The notes under the pieces were generated by a model that was not told where the DNA came from, did not search any database, and worked only from the letters and a program-made list of their open reading frames with translations. Position numbers and translations under genes: made by a program. This document shows, in pieces, positions 50,587 through 59,046 of a stretch of DNA of 64,000 bases. The stretch's first letter is position 1; the number at the start of each line of letters is the position of its first letter. This stretch comes from an uncultured bacterium (GTDB lineage: Bacteria; Planctomycetota; UBA8742; UBA2392), in contig CALLQI010000010.1 in NCBI GenBank assembly GCA_938014885.1, positions 93,917 to 157,916 of the forward strand, in the 5' to 3' direction.

Positions 50587-52050
50587 ATGCTTTCGTACCT
50601 TCCATTCCTATTGGGCGTAGCCGCTGCCGGCGCGACGGTGTTCGTCGCCGGCGGCCACGTGGCGCGTCTTGCGTGGCGCCTGGGTTTGATCGACCGGCCC
50701 AAGCTGCGCGGCGTACATGCGGAGCCCGTGCCGCGTTCAGGCGGGTTGTCGATCGCGCTGGCGCTGACGGTTTCATTGCTGGTGCAGATGATTGCAGCCC
50801 GCGCGCTGGGCGTACACGACAGCTACCTGCGCGACGTGGACCACCTGTACCTGCTGCTGCCCGCGTTCCTGATTCTGGGTCTTGGCATCGTCGATGATGT
50901 CAGGCCGCTTGGTGCGCGCGTGAAGCTGATGGTGCAGGCCGCCTGTGCCGTGACCGCCTGGTTTTTGGGTTTCCGCGTGGAAGCCTTGGCGCTGCCTATG
51001 CTGGGCGGGTATGAGCTTGGACTGCTTTCACTGCCGCTGACCGTGCTGCTGCTGGTGGCAGTCACCAACGCCTTCAATCTTGTGGACGGCATTGACGGTC
51101 TGGCGGCCGGCACCGGCGTGATCGCGCTGGCCGGTATCGGCGTGTTTACGCTGCTGGGCGGCGAGGTACAGCTTGCGTTTGCGTTGCCGCTGGCGGCTGC
51201 GGCCGTCAGCTTTCTGCGGTTCAACCTGGGCAAACCCAAGGCGTTTCTTGGCGACTCGGGCTCGATGCTGCTGGGCTTCCTGATCGGTACACTAAGCCTG
51301 CGCGCGCTGACCGTTGACGGGAGTGGTGCCGCGCCGGGCGGCTTGAACGTGCTGGCGTTGTTCCTGCTGCTGAGCCTGCCGCTGGTCGACCTGTGCTTTG
51401 TGGTCGCGCGCCGCATGATCCAGGGCGTGAACCCGATGCGCGCGGACCGCGGCCACCTGCATCACATCGCGCAGCTCATTCATGGCGGAAGCTCGCGCCG
51501 TGCGCTGACCACGCTGTTGTCCATGGCCGCCATTTCAGCGTTGGGTGCGCTGTGGATCGGCTACGAACCCGCGCTGGCGGGACTGCTGGGCGCGCTGCCG
51601 CTGGGCCTGTATGCGGGTGTGTACATTGCCGGCGGATACCTGAGCCCGCGCGCATTATGGAACTCGGCCGAAGCCGGCCGACTCGCCCGAGAGCTCGCCG
51701 CTGAGACCGAAGCTCACGGCGCGCATCGGATTTTGCACGCCGCGAAACTGGAGGCACTGCTGCGGGTCTCGGGCATTCGCGCGCTGGCGCTGCTGGCCGA
51801 TGACGGCGTGCGTGTGTGGAGTGCCGGTGTGCCTGACGCGTCGCGTGATGCCCTCGTGCAGCATCTGTACGCCGCCGGGCGCGTGCGCGCGGGCCGCCTG
51901 CTGATTCAGGGTGACGGCCGCGCGACAAGGATGGCGTTTGCGGCGCACCTGCTGCTGCCGTTGTACCCGGCGTTCATGGACTTGCTCGAGCCCGAAGTGC
52001 AGCGCATCACCGCCAGCGTCAAACGCGGTGCGGGGGCCGCGCGGCCCTGA
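50587..52050 (+). CDS. Undecaprenyl-phosphate sugar-1-phosphate transferase (WecA/TagO-like) with C-terminal extension
   Basis: The 487-residue membrane enzyme belongs to the polyprenyl-phosphate GlcNAc-1-P transferase (MraY/WecA) family. It has RPKLRGVHAEPVPRSGGLSI, the Asp motif LGIVDDVRPLG near 101, NAFNLVDGIDGLAAGTG, FLGDSGSMLLGFLIG and RADRGHLHHIAQLIHG (the His motif). About 10-11 helices fill residues 1-350. A soluble extension (355-487, ALLADDGVRVWSAGVPDASR and AAGRVRAGRLLIQGDG) is not part of standard WecA. The enzyme starts synthesis of an O-antigen, capsule or secondary polymer on undecaprenyl phosphate. Last gene of the likely glycan operon. Confidence 0.9.
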   Translation: MLSYLPFLLGVAAAGATVFVAGGHVARLAWRLGLIDRPKLRGVHAEPVPRSGGLSIALALTVSLLVQMIAARALGVHDSYLRDVDHLYLLLPAFLILGLGIVDDVRPLGARVKLMVQAACAVTAWFLGFRVEALALPMLGGYELGLLSLPLTVLLLVAVTNAFNLVDGIDGLAAGTGVIALAGIGVFTLLGGEVQLAFALPLAAAAVSFLRFNLGKPKAFLGDSGSMLLGFLIGTLSLRALTVDGSGAAPGGLNVLALFLLLSLPLVDLCFVVARRMIQGVNPMRADRGHLHHIAQLIHGGSSRRALTTLLSMAAISALGALWIGYEPALAGLLGALPLGLYAGVYIAGGYLSPRALWNSAEAGRLARELAAETEAHGAHRILHAAKLEALLRVSGIRALALLADDGVRVWSAGVPDASRDALVQHLYAAGRVRAGRLLIQGDGRATRMAFAAHLLLPLYPAFMDLLEPEVQRITASVKRGAGAARP

Positions 52051-52063
52051 AAACGAATCCATT

Positions 52064-52160
52064 GATTGCATGACCACCGGAGTCACGGGGCAGGTCTACG
52101 GTCAACGGTTCACAGTCGACGGTTACGGCAAACAGCCGCAGTTACCGTGAACTGTCGACC
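52064..52160 (+). repeat. Heptanucleotide-phased element 6 with conserved flank
   Basis: Units GGTCTAC, GGTCAAC, GGTTCAC, AGTCGAC, GGTTACG, GCAAACA, GCCGCAG, TTACCGT, GAACTGT, CGACC. Shares the upstream flank with element 5, ACGGTCAACGGTT with elements 4 and 5, and CAGCCGCAGTTACC with element 4. Lies between convergent wecA-like and moeA genes. Confidence 0.8.
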
Positions 52161-52225
52161 TAACTCCGCCGCCTGCTGCGGGTACCCATCCAGTATCCAC
52201 TGAGCACGCAACACGAGCGGCGTGC

Positions 52226-53431
52226 CTACACGATGGCGCGCAGTACGGCTTCGGCGCCTTTGGCGATTACTCCGTCGCCGGCGTCCACTTCGATGTAGCC
52301 GACGCTTTCGCTGAGGCTGGTGATTGCGCCGCTGCCTTTGAAGGTGCTGAAGGCCACGTCGTGGTCGTCCACGCGCACCGGCAGCAGCAGTTGCTTGGTC
52401 TTGTCCTGCTTCACTTCATGCCCGAGCTTCACCATGCGGCGTGAACGTTCGGACTCAAGCTTGTGGGCCTGTTTGCGCACCGCCGGCGCCAGGAAGATCT
52501 TGGCCGTCAGCAGGCAGCTTGTCGGGTAGCCCGGCATGCCGAACACCCCGCAGCGGCCCACGGTACCGAACAGCACGGGCTTGCCTGGTTTGATCGCCAC
52601 GCCATGCACGTGGACTTTGCCGAGCGAATCGACAGCTTCGGCCGCGTAGTCGCGCTGGCCGACACTGGTGCCGCCGGAAAAGACGACCATGTCAAACTTC
52701 TTGGAAGCGTCGCTGATCACCTTCTTGAGGGCCTGCAGGGTGTCGGGCACGTTGGGCCGGTACGTCACATCGGCGCCATGGCGGCGCGCGATGGTCAGCA
52801 TCGCGTAGCTGTTGCAATCATAGACCTGGCTGGCTTTCAGCGCCTTGCCCGGTGCCACTACTTCGTCGCCGGTGGTGAAGATCAGTACCTTGGGCCGGCG
52901 CATGACTTTGATGCGCGCCTTGCCGATTACAGCGGCGGCCGCAATCTGGCCCGGGCCCATGATGGTGCCGCGGCGCAGCACGATTTCGCCCTTGCCGATG
53001 TCCTGGGCGCGGCGGCCGACGTGGTCCCACGGTTTGACCGGAATGCGTACGCTGAGAGCGTTACCGACCAGCTGTGCGCTTTCGACCATCACCACGGCGT
53101 CAGCGCCCTTGGGCATGGGTGCCCCGGTCGCGATTTCGACGCATTCACCGGCCTTGATGGTGCCTTTGAATCCTTTGCCGGCCACGGCGGAACCCACAAT
53201 GCGCAGCATCGCAGGCTCAGCCAGGTCCGAGCTGCGGACGGCGTAACCATCCATGGCCGCGCGGTCGAATGCCGGTACGTTGATGGTGCTTTTCAGGTCT
53301 TCGCCCAGCACGCGGCCGTCGGCGTCCTGCACCGCCACAGTGTCGGTGCCGACGACCGGGCGCAGCTTGGTGAGGATGCAGTCCAGCGCGTCTTCCGCGC
53401 TCATCAGCGTGCCGAACGTTTTCTTTGCCAT
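52226..53431 (-). CDS. moeA: Molybdopterin molybdotransferase
   Basis: MoeA inserts molybdate into adenylylated molybdopterin. The 401-residue protein has VPAFDRAAMDGYAVRSSDL, ECVEIATGAPMPKGADAVVM, VLIFTTGDEVVAPG, the active-site loop VVFSGGTSVGQRDYAAEAVD, VAIKPGKPVLFG and FGMPGYPTSCLLTAKIFLAP. AGGTGGGG precedes the ATG. No other molybdopterin genes are nearby. Molybdoenzymes are therefore expected in this organism but none is seen here. Confidence 0.95.
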   Translation of the reverse strand: MAKKTFGTLMSAEDALDCILTKLRPVVGTDTVAVQDADGRVLGEDLKSTINVPAFDRAAMDGYAVRSSDLAEPAMLRIVGSAVAGKGFKGTIKAGECVEIATGAPMPKGADAVVMVESAQLVGNALSVRIPVKPWDHVGRRAQDIGKGEIVLRRGTIMGPGQIAAAAVIGKARIKVMRRPKVLIFTTGDEVVAPGKALKASQVYDCNSYAMLTIARRHGADVTYRPNVPDTLQALKKVISDASKKFDMVVFSGGTSVGQRDYAAEAVDSLGKVHVHGVAIKPGKPVLFGTVGRCGVFGMPGYPTSCLLTAKIFLAPAVRKQAHKLESERSRRMVKLGHEVKQDKTKQLLLPVRVDDHDVAFSTFKGSGAITSLSESVGYIEVDAGDGVIAKGAEAVLRAIV

Positions 53432-53502
53432 TGCCCCACCTCGATTGCGGCCGTGAACGAAAGGCCGTGCGTGTACGGCCGCGGCGGGATGCCGCGCCGG
53501 AC

Positions 53503-54477
53503 CTATTTGCCTGCCACGGACTGCATTGCCTTGGCGATTTCGGGCCGGGCAAAGGGGTCCGTTTCCGCATCATGGGCGCGCTTCAGCGCTGCCCCAATGT
53601 CGTGCGTCTTGTCCAGCAGCCCGGCCCCGGCCTTCCATGCGGCCAGCGCGGCGGCCGCGTCGCCGCGCACCGCGCCCTGTGGGTGCCCCAGTGCTTTCAG
53701 CAGCAGCAGCGGCGTGTCGGCGTGGGCGATGGTGGCCACAATCGGCATCAGGCGGCGGATGCGGCCGGTGTCCTGACTTGCGGCGTCCTGCTCAAGCTCC
53801 GTGCGCAGCATGCCAAGGCAGCGTGCGCGCACGGTCGGCGGCGCGGTCTTGAGTGCTTCCTGCGCGCCAACCCGCACGTAGAAGGTGGTGTCATCCAGCA
53901 TCGCGACCAAGCGCGCTACGGCGTCTTCTTCTTCAAAGTTGGCCAGCATGGTGGTTACGCGGTGGCGCACGCGCTGCGTTTCACTGTGCGAAAGCTCAAT
54001 GAGCACCGGCACCACGGCGGGCACCTTCCACTTGGCCAGCGCGGCCGCCTGCGCCAACTTTGGGCCCAGGGTCTTTTCGACGCGGATTTGCGCCAGCAGC
54101 GCATCAGCCGAGTCGCGGGCGTCGAGCATGGTAAGCAGTTCAGCCACGTTGCGGCGCGCGTGTTCTGATTCCGCGCCGACGCGGTCGGTGAGGGGCTTCA
54201 CGGCCTTGTCGCCAAAGCCGCGGATGACGACTTGCAGGCAGCGGATCTGGAGCGTGTCGGTGATGTCCAGCTTGGTCAGTGCGAACTTCAGTCCGTCGTC
54301 GCCGGCTTCCACCAGTTTCTTGCGCGCTTCGTTCACGGGCTCGACGTTGTCGCCGACCTGCCACAGGCTGCCGACGCGCCACAACTCGGCTAGGTCGGGC
54401 ACTTCAGGCTCGGGCGTCTGTGCCACCAGCGGCATGCACAGCAACAGCGCGATCAGCAGGGAAATGGCTCGGGTCAT
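53503..54477 (-). CDS. Exported HEAT-repeat protein
   Basis: The 324-residue protein starts MTRAISLLIALLLCMPLVAQ, a signal peptide, and continues as an array of HEAT-like helical repeats (ARRNVAELLTMLDARDSADA, VVPVLIELSHSETQRVRHRV, AVARLVAMLDDTTFYVRVGA, LLLLKALGHPQGAVRGDAAA). Repeat proteins of this kind act as protein-interaction scaffolds in the periplasm. CGGAG lies about 6 bases before the ATG at 54477; longer readings have no signal. The C-terminal end lacks extra domains. Confidence 0.85.
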   Translation of the reverse strand: MTRAISLLIALLLCMPLVAQTPEPEVPDLAELWRVGSLWQVGDNVEPVNEARKKLVEAGDDGLKFALTKLDITDTLQIRCLQVVIRGFGDKAVKPLTDRVGAESEHARRNVAELLTMLDARDSADALLAQIRVEKTLGPKLAQAAALAKWKVPAVVPVLIELSHSETQRVRHRVTTMLANFEEEDAVARLVAMLDDTTFYVRVGAQEALKTAPPTVRARCLGMLRTELEQDAASQDTGRIRRLMPIVATIAHADTPLLLLKALGHPQGAVRGDAAAALAAWKAGAGLLDKTHDIGAALKRAHDAETDPFARPEIAKAMQSVAGK

Positions 54478-54648
54478 GGATGCTCCGGACAGGCCGCGAA
54501 GCTTACTCGTAACGGCCTCCAATTCCAAGGCGGCGCGGGTTGCGCCAGTTTGCGCGGTTTTTCTTCAATGATCGCACACCTATCTGCCGATAAGCGCCCT
54601 GATCGCCTCGTTGCGGCGGTCGTGGACTTTGCCTACGGGGAGCATCCG

Positions 54649-55680
54649 ATGCGTTACCTTGCACTTGGCGTGACTGCGCTGGTTCTGTTCGTCGCGGGCT
54701 GCACCACACCGGGCGTGATTCCGCCGCAGGACCCACGCGTGTGGGGCCCTGATCCGCGCGACATCTACCTTGACCAGATGGCCTCCAAGCTGGGCTGGAC
54801 CTACGAACGCGGCCCCGGCCCCTACGACTACACGATGACTTCCACCAAGGGCGACCTGGTGAAGTTCACGATCGGCAGCGACTTGCTGGTCATCAACTCA
54901 ACGCGCTGGCGCCAGGAGCGCGACGCCGTGGAACTGAACGGCACGCAACTGCTGCTGCCCGAAAGCACCTACAACTTCATCTGCAAGCACTTCGGCCTGC
55001 ATCACCTGGCCGTCACGCCCGACCGCAACGCCAAGCCCGAGTACAAGCTGACCCCGATCCCCAAGGGCGAAAGCAAGGTCGAAGCCCCCAAGCAGCCGAT
55101 GTCCACGGAGTTGAAGGGCCTCACGATCTGCATCGACGCCGGCCACGGCGGCAAAGACCCGGGCGGCATGGCCAACGGCGTGGTTGAGAAAGAGATCGCG
55201 CTGTCGGTGTCGCTGATGGTACGCGACCTGCTGGAAGCCCACAGCGCCAAGGTCGTGATGACCCGCACCGGCGACACATACCCTGAGCTGGAAGACCGCT
55301 GCACACTGGCCAACAGCAGCAAGGCCCACCTGTTCGTGAGCATCCACGCCAACATCGCCCCCAACGACGACGGCGTGACCGGCTTTGAAGTCTTCTACAA
55401 GGACGGCAACGAGCAAGGCGCGGCGTTTGCCTCTGCCTTGGTGCGCGCCATGGACAAGGCAACCGATGCCCCCAACCGCGGCGCCAAGAAAGACCCGCGC
55501 GGCCTGCGCGTGCTGGAGAAAACGAAGATGCCCGCCACCCTGGTTGAGCTGGGTTTCATGAGCAACGCAGGCGAGGCCAAGCGCCTGACCGACAAGGCCT
55601 ACCAGGCCAAGATGGCCGATGCCGTGTTCCAGGGCATCAAGGCCCACTGGCAGGCCAAAGGCAGCGTAGTCAGCCGCTAG
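54649..55680 (+). CDS. N-acetylmuramoyl-L-alanine amidase (lipoprotein)
   Basis: The enzyme cleaves the bond between MurNAc and the peptide stem in peptidoglycan. The 343-residue protein starts MRYLALGVTALVLFVAGC, a lipoprotein signal with Cys18, so it is membrane-tethered in the periplasm. The N-terminal half (about 30-150) is an uncharacterised domain. The Amidase_3 catalytic domain has zinc ligands in CIDAGHGGKDPGG, VVEKEIAL and FVSIHANIAP, and the catalytic Glu in TLVELGFMSNAGE. GGGGAG precedes the ATG. A terminator follows at 55699. Confidence 0.94.
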   Translation: MRYLALGVTALVLFVAGCTTPGVIPPQDPRVWGPDPRDIYLDQMASKLGWTYERGPGPYDYTMTSTKGDLVKFTIGSDLLVINSTRWRQERDAVELNGTQLLLPESTYNFICKHFGLHHLAVTPDRNAKPEYKLTPIPKGESKVEAPKQPMSTELKGLTICIDAGHGGKDPGGMANGVVEKEIALSVSLMVRDLLEAHSAKVVMTRTGDTYPELEDRCTLANSSKAHLFVSIHANIAPNDDGVTGFEVFYKDGNEQGAAFASALVRAMDKATDAPNRGAKKDPRGLRVLEKTKMPATLVELGFMSNAGEAKRLTDKAYQAKMADAVFQGIKAHWQAKGSVVSR

Positions 55681-55698
55681 GGCAATTGAGAACAAACC

Positions 55699-55730
55699 AG
55701 CGCCCGGCAAATGCCGGGCGCTCTCATTTT
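55699..55730 (+). terminator. Rho-independent terminator after the amidase gene
   Basis: AGCGCCCGGC, loop AAAT, GCCGGGCGCT, then CTCATTTT: a 10-bp stem and T-rich tail. Confidence 0.85.
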
Positions 55731-55779
55731 GCGGGCGGCGCGCGAGGGTCGCCCATGGCACTGTGGCAGCGACTTTAAG

Positions 55780-55785
55780 TACAAT
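55780..55785 (+). promoter_or_regulatory. -10 box directly before the 204-residue membrane protein gene (leaderless-type)
   Basis: TACAAT, six bases before ATG 55792, so the A of the ATG would be +1. Between the preceding terminator and this ATG there is no room for a normal leader with ribosome-binding site. Confidence 0.5.
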
Positions 55786-55791
55786 GACGCG

Positions 55792-56406
55792 ATGGAAAAG
55801 ACCAAGCCTTCGTTGATCTGGCTGCTGCTGGTGCCTGTGCTGATGATTGGCGGCGTGGTGGGCGCGGTTGTCATTACGATCGCGGGCACCATGTCGATTG
55901 CAGAAGGCATGCAGCGCGTGCCCGCAGGCCAGTCCGGCACTGTCACATTCGACACCGCGGGCGAAACCTCCGTCTTCATTGAGCAGCGCGGCGTGATGCA
56001 GGCCAGCGTCCCCGATGGCCTCAAGTTCACCATCACACCTGAAGCCGGCGGCGAGCCGCTGCCGCACACTTACCCCTCCGGCAATTTCACCTACAACGCC
56101 AACGGTGTGGCCGGCCGCAACTGGCTGACGGTCAACATCCCTTCTCCCGGCCGCTACACGGTCACGACGACCCATGAGGGCGGCCCGGCACCCGCCAACA
56201 CCAGCATCGCGCTTGCCGGCAACCCTGGGGAAAAGCTGGCCGCGACCCTGCTTGGCGCGTTCGGCCTGGGCGGTGGCGGCTTTGTGCTGGGGCTGGTGGC
56301 GCTGATCTGGATTCTGGTCGCCCGCAGCCGCAGCCAGAAGCGCATCATGCAGGCCCGCTACGCGCAGATGCCCCCGATGCCTCCCCCGGGATACGCAAAC
56401 CATTGA
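55792..56406 (+). CDS. Two-helix membrane protein with beta-rich extracellular domain
   Basis: The 204-residue protein starts MEKTKPSLIWLLLVPVLMIG, with one membrane helix near the N-terminus (10-35) and one near the C-terminus (about 160-183). Between them is a beta-rich domain (AGQSGTVTFDTAGETSVFIE, GRYTVTTTHEG) resembling a jelly-roll or pre-peptidase-C-type domain. The C-terminus is Met/Pro-rich (YAQMPPMPPPGYANH). No family recognised. Its TGA overlaps the TTG start of the next gene (TTGA), so the two are coupled. Confidence 0.7.
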   Translation: MEKTKPSLIWLLLVPVLMIGGVVGAVVITIAGTMSIAEGMQRVPAGQSGTVTFDTAGETSVFIEQRGVMQASVPDGLKFTITPEAGGEPLPHTYPSGNFTYNANGVAGRNWLTVNIPSPGRYTVTTTHEGGPAPANTSIALAGNPGEKLAATLLGAFGLGGGGFVLGLVALIWILVARSRSQKRIMQARYAQMPPMPPPGYANH

Positions 56407-57248
56407 GCAGTCACGAGCCAGTCCAGTCCCCACCGACCGACCAGCCGGCGCTGGAACTTGAACTTGAACTGACCCCGCCTGTGCCGGCGCAGGCCGCCCC
56501 CGTGCCACCGCCAGAGCCTCGCGCAGTCGAGCCTTCGGCCGGCCTGATCGCCCACACCCGCCGCGAATTATCTTCCGTGGCGTGGCGGCATCGCGCGGCA
56601 GCCGCCGTCACGCTGGCGCTGGCGCTTGTATCCAGCGCGGCACTGCTGATGTCGCTCACGTTCTGCGTGACGTACCTGTACCTGAACATGCTGGCAGCCG
56701 CGAGCCACGGGGGCGGCTTCCAGTGGCTGGCCGACGCGCAGCAGTACTACATCAACAACATCACGATCTCGGTCGCGCTGTTCGTGGCCATGCAGTGGGC
56801 TTCATGCTTCTGGATCAAAGTGCCCAAGGTGCCGCCGCTGCGGGCCGCCCTTAGCGCCGACAGCGCCGAGCCCCTGATGGAGCCGCCGCCCGGCGCGCGC
56901 TGGGGCAGCCTGCGCACCGAATCAGATCTGAACGCAGGCCGGCTGTTCGCGATGGTGCTGTTCGCGTGGTCGATGTCGGCCCGCGAAGCCTGGCGCGAAT
57001 GGCGTCAGGCACGCCGCGTCGCCAAGGCTGACCCGGCACCCGTCGCGGCCGTGATCAACCAGCTGCTGGGCCACGATGGTTTTCTTGGCTTGGCTTCACT
57101 CGCGGCCACGCTGGGTACCGAGCGCGTGCTGGCTGCGCTTCCGACGCTGTACGAGCTGCCGGACGTGATTTTCCGGTTTTCGGACGCGCAGGCATTGCAG
57201 CTTTCTGAATCCGTGCGCGAAAACTGGCTGAACGCGGAAGTCGAGTAG
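56403..57248 (+). CDS. Membrane protein coupled to the preceding gene
   Basis: The 281-residue product starts at TTG 56403, inside the stop of the preceding gene. It has a Pro/Glu-rich cytoplasmic N-terminus (about 1-55), two or three hydrophobic segments (AVTLALALVSSAALLMSLTF, TISVALFVAMQWASCFWI) and a long helical soluble C-terminus (REAWREWRQARRVAKAD, LASLAATLGTERVLAALPTL). Family unknown. The tight coupling suggests a two-subunit membrane complex with the 204-residue protein. Confidence 0.65.
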   Translation: MSSHEPVQSPPTDQPALELELELTPPVPAQAAPVPPPEPRAVEPSAGLIAHTRRELSSVAWRHRAAAAVTLALALVSSAALLMSLTFCVTYLYLNMLAAASHGGGFQWLADAQQYYINNITISVALFVAMQWASCFWIKVPKVPPLRAALSADSAEPLMEPPPGARWGSLRTESDLNAGRLFAMVLFAWSMSAREAWREWRQARRVAKADPAPVAAVINQLLGHDGFLGLASLAATLGTERVLAALPTLYELPDVIFRFSDAQALQLSESVRENWLNAEVE

Positions 57249-57403
57249 CCGTCTGCAATTGCGGCCGCGCGGCGGGTTTCTGACAGTTCTGAACAGACTG
57301 GCGGTGTCGCAGCCGCCTGTATATTCAACCGTGGACGCGCGGAGCGTCCGAAGGTTCCGGGACCTTTGCCGAACGCGGACACCCAACCCGGGGGGAGATA
57401 ACC

Positions 57404-57931
57404 ATGAGCAGCTTCAACAAAGTCATCCTGATGGGCAACCTGACGCGCACGCCCGAGCTTCGCAGCACGCCGGGCGGCACGCAACTGACCGACATCACGC
57501 TGGCGATCAACGACAACTTCACCGACAGTAGCGGCAACAAGCAGGAACGGGTGACCTTCGTGGACATCACGTTCTGGGGCAAACAGGCTGAAACGCTGTG
57601 CCGCTGGAAGAAGCAGGGCGATCCTTTGCTGGTGGAGGGCTCGCTGCGCCAAGACAAGTGGCAGGACAAGAAGACCGGCGAAAACCGCACCAAGCTGAAA
57701 GTTCACGGCCTGTCGTTCACGTTTGTCGGGCGCGCGGGCGGCGGTGGGGGCGGTGGCGAAGGCGGAGGCGGTGGCAACACCAACCGCGGAGGCCAGCGCG
57801 GCGGCAACCGTCCAGCCAGCCAGCCCAGCAACGACGCAGGTCAGGGCGGCGATTTCGGCGGCAGCGAAGGCGGCTACGACGACTACGCCACCAGCCTGCC
57901 ACCGGGCGGCGGCGAAGAACCACCGTTCTAA
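57404..57931 (+). CDS. ssb: Single-stranded DNA-binding protein
   Basis: The 175-residue protein has an OB-fold typical of SSB (MSSFNKVILMGNLTRTPELR, VTFVDITFWGKQAETLCRWK, GDPLLVEGSLRQDKWQDKKT) covering about 1-112. A Gly/Asn-rich linker follows and the tip is GGGEEPPF, a variant of the acidic DDDIPF tip that recruits partner proteins. GGGGGAGA precedes the ATG. SSB protects ssDNA in replication, recombination and repair. Confidence 0.96.
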   Translation: MSSFNKVILMGNLTRTPELRSTPGGTQLTDITLAINDNFTDSSGNKQERVTFVDITFWGKQAETLCRWKKQGDPLLVEGSLRQDKWQDKKTGENRTKLKVHGLSFTFVGRAGGGGGGGEGGGGGNTNRGGQRGGNRPASQPSNDAGQGGDFGGSEGGYDDYATSLPPGGGEEPPF

Positions 57932-57954
57932 CCCGCGTGGATGCCTGCAACACA

Positions 57955-57989
57955 AAAGGCCCCGCAAATCGCGGGGCCTTTCTTGTTCT
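57955..57989 (+). terminator. Rho-independent terminator after ssb
   Basis: AAAGGCCCCGC, loop AAATC, GCGGGGCCTTTCTTGTT: 11-bp stem and T-rich run. The convergent 307-residue gene ends close by, so it may act on both strands. Confidence 0.85.
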
Positions 57990-58004
57990 GCGGCTGGCAT
58001 GCGC

Positions 58005-58928
58005 CTATTGCGGCGGGCGTTGCGGCGGCCTTGGCGGCATCGGCCTTGCCTGCGGCGGCTGCTGCGGCATCGGCCGCTGTGGCTGCGGCGGCATCGGGCG
58101 CTGCGGGTGGGCGTGCGGGTGGCCGTGCATCGGCTGCGGCCCTGCATGCGGCATTCCGGGCTGCGGCGCTCCGTAAGGCACCGGGCCCTGCATCGGCATG
58201 CCGGGTTGTGGTATTCCAGGTGCCGGGTACGGCCCTTGTGGATACGGGCCCTGCGGCATCGGCATACTGCGGCCGGCCTTCTCCTTCTTGTGCGCGCGAA
58301 TGCCCAGGAAGCCGACGCCACCGGCGGCGGCAATCCCGAGTACGCCAAGGAACAGCAGGAAGAAGCCGGTGCCACCGTCGGGCTTCTCGCCCCACTTCAC
58401 GATCTTGAAGTCCGTGTCCACGGGCCCGCCAGAGTTACGCAGGATCTTCTCGTCTTCACTGCTGAGTGACAGGCCGGTCTGCACCATGCCCTCAATCGTA
58501 ACTTTCTCGACCAGGCGACCCTGGTTCTGCTCAAACCAGTTCAGGTTGTTCTCGTTGCGCCAGCACTCTTCCATGAACGCGCACTTGGCGGCGTCGTCCA
58601 CGATGAAGAACGCCTTGATCTTCTCGGCGTCGTCGTCGGCGTTCACGTTGCCGGCCACGAAGTACTCGTGCGTTTCGCCGGTCTTGCGGCCTTTGCGCGT
58701 TGTGGTGGTCGTGATCTTGGTTGAGTAGCCCCAGATGATTTCCACGTCTTCAAGGATCACCCACTCCTTGTCCGGTGGTGCCTTCACCCATTCGGCGTAC
58801 TTCATCCGTGTCGGTTCGCTGTTCTTGAGTGCCAGCGACGTTTTGTGTCCCCCGTACACCAGCCCGGCCACCCCGGCGATGCCGAGGACCAGCCCGATAC
58901 CGAGGAAGTTCTTTGCCTGGAATGCCAT
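58005..58928 (-). CDS. Two-helix membrane protein with Pro/Met/His/Gln-rich tail
   Basis: The 307-residue protein starts at ATG 58928 (MAFQAKNFLGIGLVLGIAGV), with GGGAGGGGG upstream; a longer reading adds an unrelated basic leader. One membrane helix lies at about 8-27 and another at about 197-217. The region between them (about 28-190) has a charged mixed alpha/beta character (EWVILEDVEIIWGYSTKITT, EHTYFVAG type) that recalls GIDE-type domains of membrane E3-like proteins, but this is weak. The tail (about 225-307) is a dense run of Met, Pro, Gln, Gly, His and Tyr (GPYPQGPYPAPGIPQPGMPM). No family assigned. Confidence 0.7.
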   Translation of the reverse strand: MAFQAKNFLGIGLVLGIAGVAGLVYGGHKTSLALKNSEPTRMKYAEWVKAPPDKEWVILEDVEIIWGYSTKITTTTTRKGRKTGETHEYFVAGNVNADDDAEKIKAFFIVDDAAKCAFMEECWRNENNLNWFEQNQGRLVEKVTIEGMVQTGLSLSSEDEKILRNSGGPVDTDFKIVKWGEKPDGGTGFFLLFLGVLGIAAAGGVGFLGIRAHKKEKAGRSMPMPQGPYPQGPYPAPGIPQPGMPMQGPVPYGAPQPGMPHAGPQPMHGHPHAHPQRPMPPQPQRPMPQQPPQARPMPPRPPQRPPQ

Positions 58929-58985
58929 TGCCCCCTCCCACGAAATTGGTCTGCGCAGCTTAGGAGCGGTCGTGTCAGATCCGAA

Positions 58986-59023
58986 ACAAAAAATGGCACA
59001 GGCCCGGCGCGTGGCCGGGCCTG
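58986..59023 (-). terminator. Rho-independent terminator after the NmrA-like gene
   Basis: On the minus strand CAGGCCCGGC, a 5-base loop, GCCGGGCCTG, GTGCCA-type spacer then TTTTTTG. A 10-bp stem and a true T-run, downstream of the gene ending at 59047. Confidence 0.8.
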
Positions 59024-59046
59024 CGGGTTTGCGGTCATTGCGGCAA

